Shown here: in pieces, positions 37,250-49,800 of the stretch
How positions within the stretch are numbered: position 1 is the stretch's first letter
How the letters are laid out: each line of letters opens with the position of its first letter
DNA from: Lichenostomus cassidix
Lineage: Eukaryota; Chordata; Aves; Passeriformes; Meliphagidae
NCBI GenBank assembly: GCA_008360975.2
Contig: CM039184.1
Span: 31,111,797 to 31,175,796 of the forward strand
Direction of reading: 5' to 3'
Length of the DNA stretch: 64,000 bases
Position numbers and translations under genes: made by a program
Notes under the pieces: generated by a model
The model's database searches: none
The model's input: only the letters and a program-made list of their open reading frames with translations
What the model was told of the DNA's origin: nothing

Positions 37250-37500
37250 TCTGATCCTGATTGTTATTTACTCAGAAATGACAATTATTTTAAAGATAAT
37301 TAATTATGAGCCAGTCACAGAACTCTGGTTCAGTGCAGCTGGCTGCAATGCCTGATTCAAAACCAGTAATTATTACTGGTTTGAGAAGAAAGCTGAAATG
37401 ATCCAGATGGTTAGTCTGATTAAACTGATCCAAAAGTCACCAGAAGTAGTGCTAATTCTCTATTTCCAGTGAGTACAGCAGTGCATTAATACCAGTGATA
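37250..37500. promoter_or_regulatory. Candidate conserved enhancer-like element
   Basis: This non-repetitive segment is rich in homeodomain-type cores: TAATTAATTATGAG near 37297-37311, and a perfect 23-bp inverted repeat at 37360-37382 with core TAATTATTA. It also has an E-box-like CAGCTG (37336-37341). Such composition is typical of conserved non-coding elements in gene deserts flanking developmental genes. This is inference from composition; conservation cannot be seen from one sequence. Confidence 0.3.
37360..37382. other. Perfect 23-bp palindrome with TAATTATTA core
   Basis: The left arm AAACCAGTAAT (37360-37370) and right arm ATTACTGGTTT (37372-37382) are exact reverse complements around one T. 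The core places two TAAT half-sites in inverted orientation, as paired-class homeodomain dimers use, though with a one-base spacer rather than the usual two or three. Confidence 0.85.
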
Positions 37501-38474
37501 CCAGGGGACAAATGCTAGTGAATCAGCTTGAGGTGACAGAGCTATATCATAGCCATCCTGCTGTGAGCCAGTTTGATAGAGTTTTGAAGCACAGAGGCCT
37601 TGATGGTGAAAGATGAGAGGTTAAAACACAGACACTGAATGAAATAGATCCCCTCTGCCAATCTGTGGCTGAGTGGTGATTTGCTTTATCCACCATAAAG
37701 GGATAAAACAAACCAAAAAAAATCTGAGGAGAATAATGAGAGCAAGTAGAGAGCCATTTGGAGTTGGAGCTCTCTGGAAAATTATCAGGACACAGGTGAA
37801 GTAGTGTTTTGTTTTCTGTCATGTTTGCAAGCATTATGTTACAACAAACACCAAGATTGTTTGGCAGTGGTCATAGATGTGACTAGTTTTGGAGCACTTA
37901 ATGTACTCTGGCAGTGATACCTGTACAAATGGGTTAGTGGAAGCTGCTTCTCTGTGATAAAAAGAAACATGTGACAGAAATGTTTAAAAATGAGGAAAAA
38001 AGCAAAAAAATGTGTTTATGTGAAAATGTATTCGTGACTGCTAAATCTGGTAATGCCGAGGATAAAAAGAATGCAGGAAGGACCCTTAAGACTGAAAACA
38101 ATATGACTGAATTATCATAGATGCTATGTCCTTTCTACAATTAAAGAATGACATTATGGAAACTTTTAAAGTTTGCCAAGTTGTTTCCAAAAAATTTGGC
38201 CCTTCACGGAGAGGGCTGTAGTAGTGTCAGAGAATGTACCAGTCAGGAGTCTATGAGGTTGCAGTGAAGTAGCGGTGCAGCATGTAAACTATGAATTCAT
38301 GCATAATAATTTGGTGGAAAAGGACATCAAAATACTTGAGTGCCTACTAAAGGAGTGTGTAGGTTCTGCCTGTGATCCCTTCTTAGCTCTGCTGAATTAC
38401 AGGATGGGGACAGTGAAGTTTATCATCTGTGATATTTGTTCAAATAGAAATTGAAAATGAGCAATGGGTCCCTA

Positions 38475-38537
38475 ACAAAAAAAAAAAAAACCCGAAAAAA
38501 ACCCCAAAACAAACCCCCAAAATCAAAGAAAACAACA
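38475..38537. repeat. A/C-rich low-complexity tract
   Basis: A 15-A run is followed by AAACCCC-type units. It creates the lysine-rich chance frame at 38451-38639. Confidence 0.85.
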
Positions 38538-40710
38538 AATGTCTGGGTCAGCAGGGAATTGCAGATACAGATTGAGGCAATGAAGGCAAATCAAACCAAA
38601 CCTTGGTATTTTTTGAGATCCTGGTTTCTTAATCCATAAAAATGAGGCTAGAAGTACCCGCAATAAAAAAGAAAGGCTATGAACAGCAGGAGTGTCTCAA
38701 GATGTGGCCATTGGATTGAGTGAGGTTGTCATTCCAGGAAGTTCCATGTTTGAAAGTAGCAGTTTCTGCATGTTCCAGAAGGAAAAAATGCTAGGGGATA
38801 TGAATTAGCTGGTCTGACCAAGGAATAGGCAACAGACAGAGCAGTGTTAATTTGTGGAGTTAATTACCTGGGTATAACCTGATAACTATGATGCCCTTAT
38901 GACAAGGAGATCCCAAGAAATGAAATTATCCACAAAAACACCTTAAATATTCCTTTAAGCTAACACACTTATATATGTATATTTCTGGCATTCAGATAAA
39001 CACATGGCATAAACTGGTAGTTATTTCTTATTGCATTTGCATGGGAAGGTAAGACAAAGCCAACTGTCCACCTAGGAGTTTCTGGAACAAGCTGCTGGTT
39101 GTTGTGTGACTACTTGTGTTGAACAGAGTTGTGTTAGAAGTCTGACATGAAAGGGAGCACATCTCTCCTTGAATTAGATTTCTAAATTCTACAGTGTGCA
39201 CAAGACAGACGCATATGTGACTGATATAGGTATCATACCAGTCTGTCCTTTTTCAGGAGGACTAAATTCCAAAATAGTAATGCCTTTTTATAAAAGCTTA
39301 ATGTGAATTAGATGAGGCTGTCCAATAAATTGCAATATACTTATATTTTAAACAATTATATTGGATAGTCTTTCTTCAAATAAATCTCATTCTTGTCCTC
39401 TATACTCATTGCTTTAGAGCTTAGAAAATCAGCAATTGGTCTATGCTGTCAACCCCATTTATTTCTCTAAATAAATATTAAAAAGGTGTAATTACCTGAA
39501 AAGTCAAAGTGAACGGATCTTGGTTGACAGGCTGTAATGATTTAAATTATCTTCTTCTCTGCAGCACTATCCTTGAAATGAAAGCAGTTAAAAAAGCATA
39601 ATTTTGCCTAACCACTATACAAATATTTTGGGAAATAAGGTCTTTATACCTAGAAGTATCTATTAAACATATACTGAGCTAGCAAAGATACCAAATCAAA
39701 TGGGAGAGATAGGGAAGGCTGTTAAGAGAAAGGATTAAGTTATTCATCTCTGAATGGCGTTTCCATTACTGTGAAACTACTTGGAATGAAATGGGCAAAT
39801 AGCTTTGTCTGAAGAAAAAATAGCTTCAGTGTGGTGGTATCATTTACTGAGGTTATTATGAGATGACTTTTGTTCGAAAGAAGGGTGAAGAAGAGTTGAA
39901 AAGGAATTTTAATCAGTGCTAGCAGCAAAAGAGAAAGGACAGAATGTATGTGACTCATGTAGAAGAACATACCCTGGACAACAGGCACTTACATAGCTGG
40001 GCAGAGAGAGTTAGTTTCCTTTAGTATTGCTTTTCTCTTCCTCTTTCCAACCAGGCTGTGGATATAACAGTCAATGATTGCACAGTGCCATGCCAGCCTT
40101 TCCAAACCTCCCCCTGAACTGGTCAGTGAGATTGGCAGTGCGCTGTGCTTCCTGAACTGAGTATGGGGAAAAGAGGAAGAGTTCAGAGAAGAGCAGAGCG
40201 TTACCTGAGGCGGGACTGCTTTGGATCAGATTGCATTATCACTAAGCACGGAGCCTGGATTTTCACAGCATGGTTCAAAGATTATAGTGAGTGTTATGGG
40301 TAGTGGGAGAACCAAACACCAGTGAAGGGAATGTGATTGGAGTTACATCAGGGATAATACAGTGGTTGGAGCTAAGTTAATTTCTTTTCCTTGAGGCATT
40401 GTAGGAGAAACTATTTTGGGTTCAATTATCACAATGAGTTTTATGTAGAAATGAAGCAGGCTGTGGTTTTGGAAAAACCTGGAAGCTTCTCAGCTCAAAA
40501 AAGGTGAATCCTTCAATATTCTGCTGTTGCAAGGAAGACAGATGTCCTGTGGAGGCCAAGGGAAGGACAACTTTGAAATGCTAGATTGCTTCTCAGAAAC
40601 CCCACTGTTGATCTCATTGCTTTTGTCACTGTTCAGGAAAACTGGGAGGGGTTTGTTTTGGTTTACTTGGTTTTCTGTTGGTTCTTTTTTGTTTCCTTCT
40701 CTTTTTAAAT

Positions 40711-40726
40711 AAAAAAAAAAAAAAAA
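40711..40726. repeat. Poly-A run (16 A)
   Basis: A 16-A run preceded by AAAT. It could be mistaken for a retrocopy tail, but no transcript-like sequence or AATAAA precedes it. Confidence 0.9.
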
Positions 40727-40963
40727 GGTATTGTTCTGGTTATACAGAGGATGGAAATGTATCTGATTTCCATTTCCTGGCTTTTAAATCCCTCTTGTAC
40801 TTTTACGCTATTCAAGTGCATGTACCTGTCAAACAGGTTGAGATAGAAATATATCAATTTTTCACTGGGAAGCAAGTATCCTAGGAAAGAAATTGGCACA
40901 GTTGTGTCAGGATCTCAGAATTAGCTTAGAGACAGAGGAGCAATTTCTGCATTATCCTCCCTG

Positions 40964-40983
40964 CCCCCCCCCACCCCTTCCCC
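40964..40983 (-). other. Putative G-quadruplex motif
   Basis: Read on the minus strand, four-G, two-A, four-G, T and nine-G blocks follow one another. This satisfies the canonical pattern of four runs of at least three G with loops of one to two bases. It lies in an otherwise featureless AT-rich region. Confidence 0.6.
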
Positions 40984-43900
40984 ATGAACAGTGTCAATGA
41001 AATCTTAGAAAATTGTTCCGTTTAGTAGTGTTGCTAAAAAGTGCACCTCTGTAGTATTTCTGTTTTGGTCTCTTACTTCTCTGTACTACATAAGAACCCT
41101 TCAATACCGTGATGTTCTGATACATTTAGAGACACTACTCTCTTAAGTCAAAGATATTTATATTTTTTAAGAATAAATAGTGTAAATTGAGTCTGTCAAG
41201 TAAAGAAGTCAGCAAATCTTGCTATCTGTGTGAGCAGAGTGGGAGAGCCAGGCTGCTGGCAGAGGTAGAGTAGAAGGGTGATAGATAGTTGGTTGTTTGC
41301 TGCATGAATTGGAGAGGACAGAGAGGAATGGTGAATTTTAGAGAAAATATATGGTATGTTCAACCTAGAAAGAAACAGGAAAAAATAATAAACCTAGGAA
41401 AAAATTAATAAACCTAATTTATTAATAAACATAGTCCAGAGATGCATGCATACATCATAGAGTGTCCACATGACTCCATTCTACAATTTAGGGGCAGCTT
41501 GTGTTAAGCACTTATTGGTGCCTTAGGTCTTGGACCCAGAATGCTCTAGTGGCTCATCATTATGCTTGCTATTTCAGTTGTAGAACTTTTAACTTTTTTT
41601 TCTTAAAAAAAAAAAAAAGTTAGCCGCTACCTTTCCATGATAATTTTCTTTATCATCTGAATAGCCTCTTTTACTAAGCTCAAAATAGTTTCCTAATGTC
41701 TTGTGATTTTGTACATCTTTAGTAAACAGAAACAGTATTTAAAGAAGCATGCAATAAAATGGTAAAATGAATGCAGTAATGTATATCCTCATTAGTAGAT
41801 TCTGTGAGCTACCATGAACCACTGCTGTTGAGCAGTATATTTTATCTATAAATATGAACATACAGTTGTTCAACTTGTCCAAAATGAGCCAAGCAGGAAT
41901 ACAAATGGGCTTTCATTCCCATGGCTGTGCTATATTGATAATCACTTAGGGTTTGTTTCCAGTATAATTCAGTGTAATTTCTTGCATATTCTGATTCAAA
42001 GTGCTCTTTTTGTGAGCAAAAATTCTACCAACTGTAATACTGTCTTTACTAATGCCTGTCTAAATTGTAATGCGAACATTGTAGCAGGACAGACTCTTAT
42101 ACTGCAGACACACCAAAGTATGTTTCAGTATTGTCTTCAGCATTCACTTAAATTATCATTTAGGTACTTCAACCAGGGCACCATGTACTGGATCACATTT
42201 TGACCCTGTAGAGAATAAATGTAAAATAAACGACGGACAAAACCACCGTATTTATAGTAATACTGTTGGGAAGCAACAGAGCACCTCTTTATTTACTTAG
42301 TACCAAGTCAACTTTACGGTAGGTTGTCAAAACAGGCATCTCAGTGTAGAGTGAGGAGGGTGAAAAATGTCATTGTAGTTTATATATTCTTGTTCACCTT
42401 CAGATGGGACAGATAGCAGTTGTATGTTTTATACTTGTGGACTTGGTTTATGAGACCTAGTAGGACAAATTATTTTTATTAAATGTATTAAATGTTTAAT
42501 TTATCTTAATTTATTAAATGAATGTATATTATGGTTATTATAAATGATTGTAAGTTAAATTATTTCAAATATGCTACTCTCACCATCTGCAGGAGCAGGA
42601 AACTTCTTTCATCAGTGCTAAAAGGCAAGTTGTCAAGAATATAAGTCTCTCTCTGCACTGCAGGAAAAATGGTGACTGGAAGCAGAGAATATCAGGCTCA
42701 TGCTCAGTTTCTCCAGGGCTGTGTTGTCTTCTTTCTTTTAATAGACCTGCTGTTTCAAATCTTTGTTTCTCTCCAGTGGTTCTACCGAAGTGTGCACGTG
42801 CTTGATCAAGTAAGATGTCAGTGTTTAGTCTCCTAGCACCACAGCACTGTGACTTTGATTTCTGTTCCTGAAAAATATATAGATCACTCCAAATTTCCCC
42901 TTAAAAAGTGTTGTGTTCCATCTTGTTGCTCTGCAAGTCCACTTTAACTAGCTGTTGCTAAAGATGCATTGACATTAAAATTTGAAAATCTCACCTTTTG
43001 CTTCTTATTCTTGTCTGCTTTGGAGCTTCTTTATGCTTCAAATGGATACATCTATGAAATGTTTCCTCCCATTTTCAAGCAAAGCCAGGACTCCAGTGTT
43101 TTCAAGTTTTCAATATACATTACTTATGTATTTGTGCTGTAAAGCCTTTTCAGCTCCTGTGTTCCTGCTGATCTGTAATCAGTTTGCTCTGATTTTTTCC
43201 CTGTGTTGTGACACCATAGCAGAATATTAGATTATAGTGGTGTAATGTTATACATAATAACATGAAAACATGTAAAACCTGGGGCTTTGCATAGCCAATA
43301 TACTTACATCTTTAAACCCAAACTTGATTTCTTTTCAGAAGGATGCTTCGATGTTTAAAACATTTTGAGTCCTTCCATAAGAAAATGCTAATAACTATTT
43401 TAAAAGCAGACTTTTCAAAAGATTCACACATTTATGAATCAGACACTGCGCACTCTGGAGCAGTATATGAATAGATTAAATTCTTGCTAGAAATTATTTA
43501 GTGAGTTGGACTAGCAAGCACTGAATCAGCATTTAAAAATCTGAAGTCAGTATAGTGTTCTCTATGACAGACCTTGAGTTTGTTCTCCTTTTATCTATTC
43601 CAAGTTAAAATCTCCAGAACCACTAAAGCTCAGACATACAGAATAATTTTAGTGAGATGGGGATGTCAAGAGCAGAACTAGAGCAGAGCCTGCATGAATC
43701 TTGCATTTGGTTTTTTTTTTTTTTTTTTTTTTTCACACACAGGCTTTGCTCTGGTAATAAATGAGTGTTTGAACTGTGGAGAAAGCAAAGGCATAAAAAT
43801 ACATATATATGTGAAAAAGAAGACAATGGCAATTTTATAGCTAGGGGCTGTCATTTCCAGGTTTCGATACCCAAAAGAGTCCCTACTACCTACCATGTAT

Positions 43901-44544
43901 TCAAAATAACTATTTGTAATCTTTGGAGGTTTTCTTGGACTAGATTTATGTTGTACAGAGTTCTCTTGCCGACCCTACAAATATTATCACTGCATATTCT
44001 TTCCAGTGTAGGTTTTACCCATTTACAGCTATTCTGTGACAGCTGTTATAAGTTCTCAGAGGTTCATTCTTGGATTTATTTATATTTTTGCTTTACTGTC
44101 ACTAATCATTTATACTACTTGCCTTTGACTTTTTTCCACACAGTGGAAAATGTTGATTACCTCCATATAGTCAGAAAAACCTGGCAGATCAGTGTAAAGG
44201 GTATCCAAAGTGACACTCCCTTAAATACATTTATATATTTATGTATGTATAATATACATATTTAAATGCATGACTAAATTTTAAAACTAGGCAATCTTAG
44301 CCCAAGTGATACATATTTACGGTAAGCAGACCTGACAAAAAGACTTAGGGGGAAGGTACTGGGGAAAAGACATACCCAAAACAAAAACTGAACTTAACAT
44401 TATTGGTTAAGAGCAATAGTACATGAGCCTCTGTGGAAGGGAGCCTTCTGAAAAGAAACAAGGATTTCAAAAGCTGCAGGGGATGGCAAAAATTCCAAGT
44501 GGCAGGCAAGAATAAAGCAGAGCACAGATAATGTTAGCTGAAAG
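40984..44544. other. Intergenic, no gene seen
   Basis: Unique AT-rich sequence. It contains an inverted T8/A14 pair at 41593-41619, AT-rich TTAAAT repeats near 42477-42560 and a 23-T run at 43711-43733. The longest unexplained open frame in this stretch, 43765-44265 (166 residues), shows no motif, signal or similarity I recognise and has the amino-acid bias of AT-rich random sequence. Confidence 0.65.
43711..43733. repeat. Poly-T homopolymer (23 T)
   Basis: An uninterrupted 23-T run followed by CACACAC. Length-polymorphic candidate. Confidence 0.95.
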
Positions 44545-45386
44545 GGAGACTCTCTACAGCTGATGTCATTCAGAAGAATCTCAACATTTGGAGAGATGGG
44601 CAGAGAAGAACCAACTGAAACCAACAAAGGCAAATGCAGGGTCCTGCCCCTGGGGAGGAATAACCTCCTGCACCAGTACAGGCTGGCGTCTGACCTGCTG
44701 GAAAGCAGCTCTGTGAAGAAGGATCTGGGGGTCCTGATGCACAACAAGCTGTCCCTGAGCCAGCAGTGTCCTTGTAGCCAGAAAGGCTGATGGTGTCCTG
44801 GTTGCATTAGGAAAATTATTGCAACCAGGTCAAGGGAGGTGATCCTGCCCCTCTGCTCAGCCCTGGTGAGGCACATCTGGAGTGCTGTGTCCAGTTCTGA
44901 GCTCCTCAGCACAAGAGAGACATGGAACTGTTGGAAAAGGTTCAGTGGAGGCCTGCAAAGATGATTAAGGGACTGGAATGTCTCTCTTATGAGGAAAGGC
45001 TGAGGGAGCTGGGCCTGTTCAGCAATAAAAAAAGAAAGCTGAGAGGGAGCCTCATCAATGTCTGTCAATTTCTGAAGGGAGGGTGCCATGAGGATGGATC
45101 CAGGCTCTGCTCAGTGGTGCTGAGCAATAGGACAAGAGGCAATGGGCAGAAACTGATGCTCAGGAAGTTCACCTGAACATGAGGAAGAACTTCTTTACTG
45201 TGCAGGTGATTGAGAACAGGAACAGATTGCCCAGAGAGGCTGTGGAGTCTCCCTCACTGGAGATATTCAAGAACCATCTGGACACAATCCTGTGCCATGT
45301 GCTGTGGGATGACCCTGCTTGAGCAGGGAGGTTGGACCAGATGACCCACTGTGATTCCTTCCAATGTAACTCATTCTGGGATTCAT
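44545..45386 (+). mobile_element. CR1 LINE, 5'-truncated, C-terminal RT plus 3' UTR
   Basis: Frames on the plus strand read as the C-terminal part of CR1 ORF2: KCRVLPLGRNNLLHQYRLAS and ESSSVKKDLGVLMHNKLSLS, then EKVQWRPAKMIKGLECLSYE and LRELGLFSNKKRKLRGSLIN. They are followed by the CR1 3' UTR (AGGAAGAACTTCTTTACTGT, GATTGCCCAGAGAGGCTGTG) and tail near 45386. About 840 bp remain, broken by stops and frameshifts. The 229-residue minus-strand frame across it (44400-45089) is an antisense shadow. Confidence 0.93.
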
Positions 45387-46529
45387 GTTCCTTGTGTGGG
45401 AATGGCATCAGTCTTGGGGAAGAGATCCTGTAGTGATTAAATGATTCAGAGAATAAATCTGAATCGGGATTGAGACAGCTGTGTTTTTTGGTTTAGTGAG
45501 TGAAATGAGGAAACAAAAAAGTAGGACAGGTACTGTCTCACAGCAGCTTAAAAGCAAATTTTTTTCCCCTTGGTGAAAAAAGGCAAAAATCCCCAGAATA
45601 ATTCCCTGTCTCTAGGAAAATTATTCTGATTGTTCTGATTAAGTGTAACCAACGTACTCTTTTTTCCAAGGTAACCCGAATTTTTAAATAGATATCACGT
45701 ATTTCTTAGCTATAAAGATATACCAAGCTTGACTTGAATTCACAAGGGCAAAAAGATGAAACTTCTCTCAGTTTTGTAATAGAAATGCAGAATTATCAAG
45801 TTTCAATTGCTGCTTTTCAAGGCATTAAGGACACAACAGTTGTCAGTCAAAGAATCTGTAAGAAATTAAAGCATCTGGAAAAGACTATTTAAAAACTACC
45901 TATCTGGCCTGCCTACTGCTGTCATGGAAAATCCTGTTGCTTCAGTGAACTCCACTTGGATGGCTGTGTGCACTCATGTTCAAATACCCATTAAAGTCAA
46001 GGGAGAATCTGCAGAGGCCCATAAGTTTGCAAGTGCAGAATTTACTGCTGCATTATTGACTAAAATACCCCTGTAAAGTACGTGTGGCTAAAAAATAGAT
46101 TGGTCTCTGAAAGCACCAGATACAAAATACATCTCAATTTAAACATCTCAATTCATTTTTTCACCTTATTAAGTAAGGAATGTAATCCAGAATGAGAGAC
46201 AGCAGAAAAAATAGTCATGATGGAAAGTTAAAATGTTGCTTCCTCTGAGTGTGAATTAGCCCCTTTTAGAACTTCAGGTTTATTCTTAATTTGTGATACA
46301 GCTTTTTCCTGCATTAAACAAAAGAGATACCAAATAATTAATTGATATGGGAATAAAAATGATTGATGTCCCTTAATATGTACAAGATGACTGAAAGGAT
46401 GAATTTTAATGCTGTAAAAGTAACACTGAAGTGTTTATTCTTCTGACAGGTGGGATGATGTTTTCATTCAGCAGCAAAAAGAGGGTGATCTAATGCTTAA
46501 CATTGATGGGATGGGAAGGCTATGCATCT
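45387..46529. other. Intergenic, no gene seen
   Basis: Unique AT-rich sequence without recognisable repeat or coding signal. Confidence 0.7.
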
Positions 46530-46880
46530 AAGTGGAGGTATGTACAAAATGGCTGTCTGCAGACTTAACTGTTAATTAGTTCCATTGCTGGTTCAGCAAT
46601 CACAGCCATGTTTCGTGTGACCTCACTGGTGTGGCATCTGGGCAATTATCTTTGGGATAATGAGCCCCTTCATCCATAGCAGAACAACAGCATCTTTACT
46701 TGGCTTGCAAAAGATCAGAGCCAGTCTGCTTCTCATCAGGGTGCCTGCCATCCCCTTTGTATCACACCTTATTTCAAGCTTAACCTTTCACATCCTACAT
46801 TAATTGTTTTTAGATTAAACATTAATGAATCAATTTTAACAGCATTGGGTGGAGGTGTGTGGGGGGTGTGAATAAGCACA
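46530..46880. promoter_or_regulatory. Candidate conserved non-coding element
   Basis: Non-repetitive sequence with repeated homeodomain-type cores (GTTAATTAGT, CATTAATTG, ATTAAACATTAATGAATCAA). It has balanced, information-rich composition without homopolymers or mobile-element similarity. The pattern resembles vertebrate enhancers in gene deserts. Conservation itself is not testable here. Confidence 0.28.
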
Positions 46881-49800
46881 AAGTATCATGCAAGAAGTAA
46901 TTTAGATCTTAAATATTCCTGTCTGAGTTTTGAAATGAAAGAGAAACAGCATTCCAGATCACTGGCTACAAATTATTGTAATCTTTTTCATCTGTGAAGA
47001 ACTGTAATTAGCAGAAAGTATGGTCCTTCCTCCTCAACAGTACAGTTTTAATGAAAATAATATTAACTATTCATATAATGTACAAAAATTATAGAAACAG
47101 CCACAAAAAGACTTCCATTTTTTAGTATTTTTGTATTCCACACCATGGTGTAGAGCAACGCCTTTAAAACATTTGGCCCTTTGAGAGGTTTTTCTCTTAT
47201 GTCAGTTCGTTCTCAAAGGGTAATGTGAAGATTTGCTTGATTCCACTAAAATTATTGAACATGTCTTGGCTAAATTTCTGTGAGGCCACTCTTTCATGTT
47301 TATTGATGAGCTATGAAGGTTTTCCCTTGCTTTGAAGAGTACTTATAAAGATATGTTGCAGTTTCACAAGGTGTGGCAATCAGTGCAGGAACATGACATG
47401 AATTGCTAATGTTTTGGATTGCTTTGTTTCAACAAAGCTGAAATAGGAAATATTTATTGAAGCTTGAATTCTGTCTCTATGCCCTAGGTTTTGCAGACTT
47501 TATGTGCTTATAGCTTTTCTCCCTCTCTTGCACATTACAGTTAGGCTTCTGCAGACTTTGATTAAACTAAAGGAGAGCTGTGGTTTAATTTTCCTCATGG
47601 TCTGGGGCAAAGGTGCTGCATCCAGCTAAGAGCAGCTATTGAGTTTCCATGAAATGACAGCTAGAAAGTTACCCAATGCCTAATAAAAAAAGGGAATATC
47701 AAAATTTGTTCTGTTCTTTTTTTTTAAATATAGGCTTATGCTAATAGTGCATCATCATGGTGTTTGACCTACAGAACATATCTTTGATGGCTTTGAAAAT
47801 ATCTTCCTTGTTTTTATTAATATAGCTATCTTAAATTTGCTTTTATGTTCATTTAACTGTAATTCTCTACTTACGGTTTGCCATTTCTTTGAACTGTATT
47901 GTAACTCTTGTTTTTCTTTCCTTTGTATCAAACTAATCAAATGCTATTAATTAATTTAATATAGGCTTTTATTATCACACTCAGAAGGTAAGAGACTAAC
48001 TTGTATGGGATATATGCTTAAGGAAGTTAGAAGGAGACTTTTTTGTTTTTATATAAAAATATATGAAATTCTTAAGTTGCCCTGATCATCCTTCTGCATA
48101 GCTTAAAAATTACTTTGAATTTCATCTAGTCAACTTTTATGAATGCAGTAAGTTAAAAAATCTGGTATGGAGTTTAAATTACACAAGTTGCTTAAAGGCA
48201 AGGTGTTTAACCTCAAGTTTTCTCTGTTGGTAACAACTTTCTCACTTGTTTGCATGGTGTGTTGTGAGGGATGACAGCAGTGTTTTGAGAAAAGTGTATG
48301 TCACACTGGACTCTGTACCTCATCAGCTGCTACTGATGCCATCTGATGGCTTTTTCTCAGAACATTTTGCCTTTTATTTTGGATACCTAGTGAATGCAGC
48401 TTCTGTTACTGTGCCTAAACAGCCATTTCCCGGCATTAATTATCATCTGTGCTGTTCCTCTATTGATCCATTCCTGTGTTCTGTTTGCCCTTTCAAGTGC
48501 TGCCACTGCTTTGATGACAGAAAAATAAAAAAGTCTACTGTTTCTTACAGCCATGCTTCCTTTTAGGTGCATAAGCAATTTAGTATACAGGCTCTTTTGC
48601 CATTAAAATTCCCATTATGAATCTTTATGAGACATCACAAATGTGCAGAGTGCAAATACAAGAGCACAGTTCAATCAGCAAAGGTTAATGAAGACAGCCT
48701 ATTAGTATCCTGCTGGGTTTGTTGCTGAATGCACTGTAGCAATGCTTGGAGGCTTTGCTCTCAAGGGAGCTCCAGTACAGTAAGGCAGGGAACACACCAT
48801 ATGTGGACAGAGAAATGGAGAATGCTTGTAAGTTCACAGACAAGGCTGAAAAAAGAGTTGTAATTAGATGACTAAATAATAAAAAAAATTAAACAGCTTG
48901 CAAGGAGCATTCAAAAGGTTTTCTTTCTCTTTAGTTTATTAAGGTGGATATGGAAATGGGAAAGTTAGTTATTAAGCACATGGTACAGGCTGAAGTACTT
49001 CTCTCCTCCTTTTGTGTTTATCAGGGGCAAGTGGTCATCTTTGCAGCCAGGCCAAATTCAAGAGTTTGGGTGTTGGTAAAGCCATCTGAAGGTCGTTAAG
49101 GCCCAGGATCTAGCTGCTTTGTGTACCAGTCTGCTGAGTTGCTAGAGAACACAGCACACAAGCTGAAGGTGCTCAAAGCATTCTGGTCATTGCAGACAGG
49201 CAAAACCTGCTTTTGATTTTAGAGGCTGTTTTGGTACTGAAGGTATTTCTGAGGGGTGAGCTAAAGAGTAAATTGCTTGCTTTATAGCAAATGACATCTG
49301 TATACCAGGGACAGGTCTATCAAGTCTCTTTTTGGAGATGGCTGGCAACCAGTGCTATTTTAAATAAATCTTTTGCTTCTCTGAGTGTTGACATATGCAG
49401 GGTTAAGTGTTAGCATTTTATAACATTGCCAACTGAGGAGCTCCAACCTCACAATTCAAACACTAAAATTATGAAGTGTAATTATTAAGTGTGTTAAATT
49501 TGCATTGTTATTGAAATTTGAAGAGTTCTATTTTCCAAGTTTCTCTGTGTTTTGACAAGAAGACCTTGAAACTCACTGCTGAAAACCCCAAAGGAAAATC
49601 AGGTTATTCTGTAGCTGATCCACTTCAGCTGGTGAGTAATAACAATGCCAAATAGAGCATGGCCTGGCAACTCTGAAGATACCATATCTTTCTGAGGGAG
49701 AGAAGGTTTTGAGAGAAATATTTTTTATTATGGTGCCAATATTCTGGAGTCTGGAGATATCCTTCTCATGTGAGAGATGTCTCCTGCCAAAACGTGTAAA

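Larger units (their letters stand above)
37501..40960. other. Intergenic, no gene seen
   Basis: Unique AT-rich DNA. It includes an A/C-rich tract at 38475-38537 and a 16-A run at 40711-40726. The short open frames (37547-37834, 39740-39988, 40527-40899) are unrecognised. The stretch around 40030-40300 is non-repetitive, somewhat GC-richer and could be conserved, but I have no direct evidence. Confidence 0.65.

Noticed and set aside
40711..40726. Poly-A run as a possible retrocopy tail
   Set aside because: No transcript-like sequence, poly(A) signal or flanking duplication precedes it, so it is treated as a simple homopolymer.
43765..44265. 166-residue plus-strand open frame, one of the longest outside exons and repeats
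   Set aside because: It has no recognisable domain, no conserved motif pattern, Phe/Tyr/Leu/Cys-heavy composition typical of AT-rich random frames, and a microsatellite-like TATATAT stretch inside it.
44400..45089. 229-residue minus-strand frame
   Set aside because: Antisense to a CR1 element whose sense strand reads as reverse-transcriptase remnants.
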